The position numbers and the translations under genes are program-made. From the NCBI RefSeq assembly GCF_013363995.1, contig NZ_JABWGO010000001.1, positions 868,001 to 932,000 of the forward strand: DNA of 64,000 nt. The letters are read 5' to 3'. Origin of the DNA: Nonomuraea rhodomycinica (GTDB lineage: Bacteria; Actinomycetota; Actinomycetes; Streptosporangiales; Streptosporangiaceae). Below are positions 58,034 to 64,000 of this stretch, piece after piece; within the stretch, counting starts at the first letter, position 1, and the number at the start of each line of letters is the position of its first letter. The notes below the pieces were generated by a model. It did not search any database and had not been told where the DNA came from. It was given only the letters and a program-made list of their open reading frames with translations.

Positions 58034-60157
58034 CTAGAAGACCATTCTCACCCCGGCCCGCCGGATGGCGACCCACCGCGCCAGCGGGTCCACGCTCCCG
58101 CCGGCGTGATGCCCGGCCGCCCGGGCGGCGGGCGGCGCCTCGGCGAGCGACAGGGCGCCGTCCGCCCGAACCGCCGGCGGCGCCTCCGCGAGCGACAGGG
58201 CGCCGTCCGTCAGGGCGGGCGGCCGTACGGGTGCCTCCGGCGCGATGCCCGCGACGACGGTGAGCCGGCCGTCGCCGGCGCGGGGCGCGGGCGGCTCCTC
58301 GCCGAGCAGGGCGTGCAGGGCCGCCAGGGCGTGGTCCCGGGCGACGGGGCTGTCCTCGGCGAAGGCCCGTTCGCGCGCGTACTCCCTGATCAGGTCGTGG
58401 AAGGTGTAGCGGCCGGGCCCGCACTCCTCGATCAGGTGGGCGGCGGCGAGCCGGCCCAGCAGCCGGTCGGCCGCCTCGGCGCCGGCGCCGATCAGCGCGG
58501 CGGCCTCCTCGCGGGTGAAGGCCGGCCAGGGCAGCAGGCCCAGCAGCCGGAACAGCCGCCGGGACGGCGGGTCGAGGCGGCGGTAGGACAGGGCGAACGC
58601 GCCGCGGACCGCTGCCTGGGGGTCGTCGTGGAGGTCGAGGATGGACAGCCGGGCCCGGGTGAGCCGGCGCGCCTGTCCGGCGATGTCCCTGCCCGGCGCG
58701 GCGACGATGGCGGCGGCGGCGATCCGCAGCGCCAGGGGCAGGTACCCGCAGAGCCTGGCGAGCTCCAGCGCGGCGGCGGGTTCGGCCGCTAATCGGCGGC
58801 TGCCGAGGATCGCGTCGAAGAGCGAGACCGCCTCGTCGGGCATGAGCATCCCGAGCGGCACCGGGATCGCGCCGTCGCGGGCGACCAGGCCGGTCAGCCG
58901 GTCGCGGCTGGTGACGACGGTGACGCAGCGCCGGCCGCCGGGCAGGAGCGGGCGGACCTGGTCGACGCCGCCGGCGTTGTCCAGCACCACCAGCACGCGC
59001 CGGTCGGCCAGCAGGCTGCGGTAGGCGGCGCTCGCCTCCTCCACGGTGTCCGGCACCCGTTCCGGCGGCACGCCGAGCGCGCGCAGCAGCCGCCCCAGCG
59101 CCTCGATGGGCGGCAGAGGGCGCTCCGGCGAGCAGCCGTGCAGGTTGACGTAGAGCTGGCCGTCGGGGAACAGCGAGCGGACCCGGTGGCCCCAGTGCAC
59201 GGCCAGGGCGGTCTTGCCGACGCCGCCCGCGCCGGTGACCATGGCGACGGCGGCCGTCTCGCCGCGGACCGCGATCTCGTCGAGCACGCTCAGCTCCTGG
59301 TGGCGGCCGGTGAACGGGCCCGCCTCGGGCGGGAGCTGGGCGGGCACGGCCGCGTGCGCCGCGGCCGCCGGGCGCGGGACGCGGGCCATGCGCACGTCAC
59401 CGCGCAGGATGCGCTGGCGGAGCTGGCGCAACTCGGGCCCCGGGTCCAGGCCCAGCTCCTCGCTGAGGTGCCGCCGGGTGCTTTCGTAACGCTCCAACGC
59501 GTCGGCGCGGCGTCCGACCCGGCACAGCGCCACCATGAGCAGGCCCACCAGCCCCTCGCGCAGGGGGTGCGTCGCCACCAGGGCGATCAGCTCGGGGATG
59601 AGCACCGCGTCACGTCCGGCGCGGGTCTCGGCGTTGAGGCACTCCTCGGTGACGGCCAGCCGTTCCTCGCTCAGCGTGTCGCGCAGCCGGTCCAGCAGCT
59701 CCCCGCCGGTGATGCCGGTCAGCGGCTCACCGCGCCACAGCGCCAGCGCGCTGCGCATCCCGGCCGCCTGGGCCTCGTCCGTCTCCATGGTGCGCGCCCG
59801 CGCCACCAGCAGCCGGAACTCGTGCAGATCGACCTGCTCGGCCGCGAGGCCCAGCAGGTAGCCCTGCGGGCCGTGGACGATCGTGACGCCCGCCCGGGCC
59901 AGGACCTGCCGGAGCCGCGACACGTAGCCCTGCACCAGGCCCCGCGCGCCGGCCGGCGGCCGTTCCCCCCACAACGCCGCTATCAGCCGCTCCATCGACA
60001 CCGTGCGTCCGGCGTCGAGGGCGAGCAGCGCCAGCACGGCGCGCTGGCGTGGCGTGCCGAGCGGGATCTCGTGGCGTCCCCGCGACGCCCGGACCGTTCC
60101 CAGGAGTCCGATTCTCACGGCCTGCTCCAGACCTGCCAGGTCTGTTTCAGCTGACAT
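58034..60157 (-). CDS. SARP-type pathway regulator with BTAD and NB-ARC domains
   Basis: ATG 60157 with GGAG 7 nt upstream gives a 707-aa AfsR-like protein. It has an N-terminal OmpR-type HTH (IGLLGTVRASRGRHEIPLGTPRQRAVLALLALDAGRTVSMERLIAALWG; about 15-100) and a BTAD helical domain (LVARARTMETDEAQAAGMRSALALWRGEPLTGITG). The NB-ARC ATPase has GAGGVGKTALAVHWGH, and GxP (GYLPLALRIAA) and RYTFHDLIREYARE are also seen. The TPR region normal in AfsR is missing; a Pro/Ala tail with a duplicated 12-aa unit (DGALSLAEAPPA) takes its place. Divergence from the A-domain operon makes it the likely cluster activator. Confidence 0.93.
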   Translation of the reverse strand: MSAETDLAGLEQAVRIGLLGTVRASRGRHEIPLGTPRQRAVLALLALDAGRTVSMERLIAALWGERPPAGARGLVQGYVSRLRQVLARAGVTIVHGPQGYLLGLAAEQVDLHEFRLLVARARTMETDEAQAAGMRSALALWRGEPLTGITGGELLDRLRDTLSEERLAVTEECLNAETRAGRDAVLIPELIALVATHPLREGLVGLLMVALCRVGRRADALERYESTRRHLSEELGLDPGPELRQLRQRILRGDVRMARVPRPAAAAHAAVPAQLPPEAGPFTGRHQELSVLDEIAVRGETAAVAMVTGAGGVGKTALAVHWGHRVRSLFPDGQLYVNLHGCSPERPLPPIEALGRLLRALGVPPERVPDTVEEASAAYRSLLADRRVLVVLDNAGGVDQVRPLLPGGRRCVTVVTSRDRLTGLVARDGAIPVPLGMLMPDEAVSLFDAILGSRRLAAEPAAALELARLCGYLPLALRIAAAAIVAAPGRDIAGQARRLTRARLSILDLHDDPQAAVRGAFALSYRRLDPPSRRLFRLLGLLPWPAFTREEAAALIGAGAEAADRLLGRLAAAHLIEECGPGRYTFHDLIREYARERAFAEDSPVARDHALAALHALLGEEPPAPRAGDGRLTVVAGIAPEAPVRPPALTDGALSLAEAPPAVRADGALSLAEAPPAARAAGHHAGGSVDPLARWVAIRRAGVRMVF

Positions 60158-60224
60158 ATCGCTCTCCGTCTGAAACATCGTTGTAACAGCGCGTGATGCG
60201 GGAGATACCGGACGAAGTCCAGCG

Positions 60225-60253
60225 CGCATCCTGTCCAAAACAAGCTCGCATCC
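60225..60253. promoter_or_regulatory. Candidate SARP site: CGCATCC direct repeats, 22 bp apart
   Basis: CGCATCC occurs at 60225-60231 and again at 60247-60253, an offset of exactly two helical turns. It lies in the 199-bp divergent region between the SARP and adenylation genes. SARPs bind direct heptamer repeats spaced 11 or 22 bp, so this is a plausible target. Confidence 0.45.
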
Positions 60254-60356
60254 AGTGCTCTCCAACACCATGAACACGATTTCCCCGCATTCGTACCGCA
60301 ACAGCCTTCGGATTGCGTATCGCGCCGTATGCGGCCATCTCTGGAAAGGGGTAAGC

Positions 60357-61919
60357 GTGTCCTATCCATTTCGTGACGTGATGGAAGCGTTTTCCGAAAC
60401 AGCCCGCCTTCATCCGGACCGCCCGGCCGTGACGCGGCATGACCGGACGGTCACGTACGCGGAGCTGGACGCCTGGGTCCGGGCGACGGCGCGCCGGCTG
60501 GGCCCGGACCCCGGGGTGGTCGGGGTGCTGACGTCGCGTTCGGCGGGCACCGTCGCCGCGCTGCTCGGCACGCTGGCGGCCGGCGGGGTCTACTGCCCGA
60601 TCGACCCGGCGTACCCGTGGCCGCGGCGGGAGGCGCTGATGGCGGCGAGCGGCTGCCGCGTGGTGATCGGCGAGCCGGGCTCCGCCGTGCCGCCCGGGGT
60701 CGGCCTGACGCCGCTCCCCGGCCCGGCAGGCCTGCTCGACGCGGATGGGCGCGGCGAGGAGCCGGGCGGCAGCGCCGTCGCCGGCCGCGTGGCGGTCTCG
60801 CCGGACGACCCCGCGTACATCCTGTTCACCTCCGGCTCCACCGGCGAGCCCCGGCCGGTGGTGACGCCACGGGGCGCGATCTCGGTCGTGACGGCCGGGC
60901 TGCGCGAGCTGTTCGGGATCACCCCGGAGGACAGGGTGCTCCAGTTCGCCTCCCTGAACTGGGACACCTGCCTGGAGGAGATCCTGCCCGCGCTGACCTC
61001 GGGCGCGACGCTGGTCTTCCACGACCACGCGTACGCGGGGTCGCTCCACCGGATGCTGCGGATGATCGACGCCGAGCGCGTCACGGTCCTGGACCTGCCC
61101 ACCGCGTTCTGGCACGAGCTGGTCCATCACCTGACGGCCGAGCGCGCCGCCCTGCCGCCGTCGGTGCGGCTGGTCGTCGTCGGCGGGGAGGCGGTCAGTC
61201 CGGTACGGCTGGCCGACTGGCGCGCCCTCGGCCTGGACGGCGTCCGCCTGCTCAACACGTACGGGTGCACCGAGACCACGCTCATCACGCACGCCGTCGA
61301 CCTGCACGGCCCGCACGCCGCGGCCGGCGCGCCGGACGACCGGGTGCCGATCGGCCGGCCCCTCCCCCACGTCGTCGAGCGGATCAGCGAGGAGGGCGAG
61401 CTGCTGGTCGGCGGCCCCGCGCTGGCCCTGGGGTACCGGGACCGGCCGGAGGCCACCGCCGAGCGGTTCGTCGAGTTGGACGACCTCACCCCAGGCGGCG
61501 ACGGGCCGCGCCGGTACTTCCGCACCGGCGACCGGGTCAGCCGGCGCCCGGACGGCGCGCTCGTCCACGAGGGGCGGCTGGACCACCAGCTCAAGGTCCG
61601 CGGCGTCCGGGTGGACCCGGGCGAGGTGGAGGCCCAGATCGCCAGCCATCCGCGGGTCGGGGCGGTGGCCGTGGTGGGCGTCCCGGTCGCCGGCCACACG
61701 ACGCTCGCCGCCTACGTGGTGCCCCGCTCCCCCGCCGGGCCGGCGTCCCCCGCCATGACCGGGTCCCTGGCCAGGGAGGTCCTGGACTACCTGCGCGAGC
61801 ACGTCCCGGCTCATCTCGTTCCGCACCGGATCACCGTCGTACCCGAGCTCGTCCACACGGCGAGCGGGAAAGTCGACCGCGCCGGATCGCACCGGCGATA
61901 CCGGTCGGCCGCCGTTTAA
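60357..61919 (+). CDS. Stand-alone NRPS-type adenylation domain protein
   Basis: GTG 60357 follows AAAGGGG and gives a 520-aa protein with A-domain core motifs in order: A2 (YCPIDPAYPW), A3 (YILFTSGSTGEPRPVV), A4 (LNWDTCLEE), A5 (LNTYGCTETT), A7 (YFRTGDRVSRRPDG), A8 (GRLDHQLKVRGVRVDPGEVEAQIA) and A10 (ASGKVDRAG). It has no fused carrier or condensation domain. It activates an amino acid and loads it on the PCP encoded 13 bp downstream. The specificity pocket cannot be assigned reliably by eye. Confidence 0.93.
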   Translation: MSYPFRDVMEAFSETARLHPDRPAVTRHDRTVTYAELDAWVRATARRLGPDPGVVGVLTSRSAGTVAALLGTLAAGGVYCPIDPAYPWPRREALMAASGCRVVIGEPGSAVPPGVGLTPLPGPAGLLDADGRGEEPGGSAVAGRVAVSPDDPAYILFTSGSTGEPRPVVTPRGAISVVTAGLRELFGITPEDRVLQFASLNWDTCLEEILPALTSGATLVFHDHAYAGSLHRMLRMIDAERVTVLDLPTAFWHELVHHLTAERAALPPSVRLVVVGGEAVSPVRLADWRALGLDGVRLLNTYGCTETTLITHAVDLHGPHAAAGAPDDRVPIGRPLPHVVERISEEGELLVGGPALALGYRDRPEATAERFVELDDLTPGGDGPRRYFRTGDRVSRRPDGALVHEGRLDHQLKVRGVRVDPGEVEAQIASHPRVGAVAVVGVPVAGHTTLAAYVVPRSPAGPASPAMTGSLAREVLDYLREHVPAHLVPHRITVVPELVHTASGKVDRAGSHRRYRSAAV

Positions 61920-61932
61920 GGAGACCCCTTCC

Positions 61933-62151
61933 ATGAATGTCGACGCCGTATCCGCGGTATTCCGCGAAGTTCTGGAAATTTCCGAGATCAACGCTGATTC
62001 TGACTTTTTCGTTATGGGCGGGGATTCGCTGCTCGCCACCCGCGTGCTGAGCGCCGTCGCGCGAGCGAGCGGCGTGGAGCTGGAATTCGACGACCTCCTC
62101 GACGCGCCCACTCCCGGCGCCCTTTCCAAGAAGATCGCGGGGGCGGCGTGA
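61933..62151 (+). CDS. Stand-alone peptidyl/acyl carrier protein
   Basis: ATG 61933 with AAGGAGA gives a 72-aa carrier. The phosphopantetheine Ser is in VMGGDSLLATRVL (Ser about residue 32), the NRPS-type consensus GGDSL. It is flanked by helices I and II-III. The GTG of the oxidase overlaps its stop, so the three genes are translated together. It would carry the amino acid activated by the A domain. Confidence 0.92.
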   Translation: MNVDAVSAVFREVLEISEINADSDFFVMGGDSLLATRVLSAVARASGVELEFDDLLDAPTPGALSKKIAGAA

Positions 62152-63473
62152 ACGTCGTCGTCGTGGGAGCCGGTCTGGCCGGCCTGACCGCGGCGGCCGA
62201 GCTGGTCGCGCGCGGCGCCGAGGTCACCGTGCTGGAGGCGCGGGAACGGGTGGGCGGCCGGACGCGCGGCCTGGAGGTCGAGCCGGGCGGCTGGGTGGAC
62301 GCGGGCGCCGCGTACCTGGGCGAGCGGCACACCGCGCTCACCGCCCTGCTCGCCGAGCTGGACCTGAAGACGACGCCGGCCACCGTGGCGGGAGCCAGCC
62401 GGTTCGCCCTCCGCGACGCCGGCCGCACCCGGCCCGGCCGGTTCCCGCCGCTGTCCGCGGTGGCGCTGGGCGAGATGTTCGACGCGCTGGAGGAGGTCAC
62501 CCGGCTCGTCCGGCCGGACGCCCCCTGGCTGACGGAGGACGCCGCCCGGCTCGACGGCGTGACCGTGGAGCGGTGGGCGGCCGAGCGCCTGCGCCACCCG
62601 GACGCGCGGCTGTTCCTCCCGCTGTTCCTCGGCGAGATGATGGCCGCCGACCCGGCCCGCGTGTCGGTCCTGCACATGGCCTTCTACCTGCGCTCGGGCG
62701 GCGGGATCCGCTACCTCAACGCGTTCGAGGGAGGCGCGCAGGAGTGGCGGATCGCCGGCGGCGCGCATCAGCTCTGCGAACGGCTGGCCGCCGGGCTGGG
62801 CGAGCGGGTGCGCCTGGGAGAGCCGGTCCTGGCGCTCCACCAGGACGCCGGCGGCGTCACCGCCGTCACCCCGCGCGGCCGGGTGCGGGGCGCCCACGCC
62901 GTGGTGGCGGTCCCCCCGGTGCTCGCCGACGCGATCGACCACCGGCCCGGGCCGCCCGCGCCCCGCTCCACCCCGGTGACCGGCCCGGGCTGCGCGGTGA
63001 AGGTGCACCTGGTCTACCCGTCGCCGCTCTGGCGGGGGCTGGGCCTGTCCGGCTGGTCGGTCAGCGCCGAGGGTCCCCTGCTGTCCACCGTGGACGACTC
63101 GCCCGCCGGCGGGCGGGCGGGCGTGCTCACCGGCTTCGTCACCGGCGCCGAGGCCGTCCGTTACGCCGCGCTGCCCGCCTCCGGGCAGCGCGAACTGGCG
63201 GTGGCGCAGGCCGCGCGGCTGTTCCCCGAACTGCCGCCGCCGACCGCGTTCCACCTCACCGACTGGGTCCACGAGCCGTACAGCCGGGGCTGCTACGCGG
63301 CCCTGTTCGGCCCGGGCGACTGGCTGCGCCTCGGCCCCGGGCTGACCGCGCCGCACGGGCGCGTGCACTGGGCCGGCACCGAGACCAGCACCGAGTTCTT
63401 CGGCCTCATGGAAGGCGCCATCCGGTCAGGTCACCGCGTGGCCGCAGAGATCACCTGGAGGGAAACACCATGA
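62148..63473 (+). CDS. FAD-dependent amine oxidase (monoamine oxidase fold)
   Basis: The GTGA overlap with the carrier gives a 441-aa protein. It has the dinucleotide motif VVVGAGLAGLTAAAELVARGAEVTVLEARERVGGRTRG and the rest of the MAO core (GGWVDAGAAYLGERH; IAGGAHQLCERLAAGLGERVRLGEPVLALHQDAGGV). It ends with WAGTETSTEFFGLMEGAIRSGHRVAAEI, the C-terminal FAD-binding stretch. It likely oxidises an amino or aminoacyl group, perhaps while bound to the PCP, giving an imine or keto product. Confidence 0.92.
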   Translation: MNVVVVGAGLAGLTAAAELVARGAEVTVLEARERVGGRTRGLEVEPGGWVDAGAAYLGERHTALTALLAELDLKTTPATVAGASRFALRDAGRTRPGRFPPLSAVALGEMFDALEEVTRLVRPDAPWLTEDAARLDGVTVERWAAERLRHPDARLFLPLFLGEMMAADPARVSVLHMAFYLRSGGGIRYLNAFEGGAQEWRIAGGAHQLCERLAAGLGERVRLGEPVLALHQDAGGVTAVTPRGRVRGAHAVVAVPPVLADAIDHRPGPPAPRSTPVTGPGCAVKVHLVYPSPLWRGLGLSGWSVSAEGPLLSTVDDSPAGGRAGVLTGFVTGAEAVRYAALPASGQRELAVAQAARLFPELPPPTAFHLTDWVHEPYSRGCYAALFGPGDWLRLGPGLTAPHGRVHWAGTETSTEFFGLMEGAIRSGHRVAAEITWRETP

Positions 63474-64000
63474 CCTCGATCGCCCCCCTGCCCGTCCGCC
63501 GGCGGTTCATGACCGAGCCCGGCCTGGGCGCGGGCAACTTCCTCGATCACGCTCTGGAGGGCAACCCCCACCGGGACGTGCCCTTCGTCCACACCCACCG
63601 CACCGACCACCGCGGCCGGGTCGTGCTGCGCGGCCACAGCCTGCTGGACCTGGCCCGGATGCGCGACGGCTACGCCCGCTGGTACCACGCCAACGGCGTG
63701 CGGCCGGGCGACCCGGTCGGGATCGTCGTGGCCGAGGGCCTGGAGCCGCTGATCCACTTCCTGGCGCTCACCGCGCTCGGCGCCGTGCCCGCGATGGTCA
63801 ACGACGCGATGCGGCCGGACGTCATGGTCCGCTACCTCAACCACGTGGGCGTGGTGGGCGTCGTCGCCGACGACACCACCCGGCTCCAGCTCGCCTACCG
63901 CGACGACCCCCAGAACCGGCCGCGGTTCGTCGCGCTCGCCTCCGAGGTCCGCGCCTTCGACGCCGCCTCGGGCACGCTGCCGGATTCCTATCCCCACCGG
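63470..64000 (+). CDS. AMP-dependent acyl-CoA synthetase/ligase, 3'-truncated by the window
   Basis: ATG 63470 overlaps the oxidase stop (ATGA) with GGAGGGAA 5 nt upstream. The frame stays open to the last base (177 codons). The visible part has FVHTHRTDHRGRVVLRGHSLLDLARMRDGYARWYHANGVRPGDPVGIVVAEGLEPLIHFLALTALGAVPAMVNDAM, the N-terminal pattern of adenylate-forming ligases (VRPGDPV, G.VPA..N). The P-loop and A8 motifs lie beyond the window. As the fourth gene of the operon it may activate a carboxylic acid partner. Confidence 0.88.
   Translation, partial: MTSIAPLPVRRRFMTEPGLGAGNFLDHALEGNPHRDVPFVHTHRTDHRGRVVLRGHSLLDLARMRDGYARWYHANGVRPGDPVGIVVAEGLEPLIHFLALTALGAVPAMVNDAMRPDVMVRYLNHVGVVGVVADDTTRLQLAYRDDPQNRPRFVALASEVRAFDAASGTLPDSYPHR

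Noticed and set aside
60147..63368. Minus-strand open frame of 1073 codons across the biosynthetic operon
   Set aside because: It is antisense to four well-supported coupled genes, is Arg/Pro/Gly/His-rich, and has no domain. It is a typical high-GC shadow frame.

Overview
The window is very GC-rich chromosomal DNA with GTG/TTG starts, short 4-8 bp start/stop overlaps and regulators divergent from their targets. This fits a filamentous actinobacterium. The secreted proteins, SARP regulator, ABC-F protein, TIGR03086 protein and receptor Ser/Thr kinases suggest Streptosporangiaceae (Nonomuraea-like), but that placement is inference. I saw no rRNA, tRNA, CRISPR array or intact insertion sequence.

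Region 1 (1-10.4 kb) holds small housekeeping and regulatory genes: a TIGR03086 protein, a WYL regulator divergent from a VOC protein, an acetyltransferase pair, a two-component system whose response regulator carries a 12-bp minisatellite, a secreted glycerophosphodiesterase, a PAP2-like membrane protein, a LuxR regulator, an anti-sigma kinase and a nucleotidyltransferase. Region 2 (10.5-25.2 kb) is mainly transport and cell surface: a TRAP-TAXI operon ending in a DUF1850 gene with a probable CTG start, CorA, DUF72, YibE/F, NAD kinase, an ABC-F protein behind a 26-codon leader peptide, an MFS exporter, a tiny secreted Trp/His/Cys-rich protein, a TauE/SafE exporter and a secreted subtilase.

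Region 3 (25.4-36.7 kb) starts with a SLOG-fold/XRE pair and then becomes a plastic zone. Intact genes (zinc-less MDR oxidoreductase, Lrp plus EamA exporter, ProC-like reductase, TetR plus FAD monooxygenase) alternate with gene wreckage: a frameshifted secreted protein, a frameshifted small membrane protein, a truncated kinase, a SCO6745-type fragment, and an esterase/CBM2 fragment abutting a regulator that has lost its 5' end. Region 4 (36.7-45.5 kb) holds an SDR, a secreted Vgb-like propeller protein, a WxL-like surface module (two divergent paralogues plus a membrane-anchored DUF916-type partner), a P450 with its TetR repressor and a striking triple half-site operator, and a secreted PI-PLC-like protein.

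Region 5 (45.5-57.9 kb) holds a secreted TAP-type peptidase, two tandem receptor Ser/Thr kinases with related extracytoplasmic domains, an F420/PPOX protein, an ArsR-CDF metal operon with a 20-bp palindrome over its start codon, a TetR plus membrane protein pair with 22-bp direct repeats upstream, a DUF4142 lipoprotein, a zinc-ribbon microprotein, a STAS protein and a MarR regulator. Region 6 (58-64 kb) is the left edge of a biosynthetic cluster. A SARP regulator is divergent from a tightly coupled operon of stand-alone adenylation domain, carrier protein, flavin amine oxidase and acyl-CoA/AMP ligase, the last cut by the window end. The logic suggests carrier-bound amino-acid activation and oxidation, then ligation or further activation; the product is unknown.
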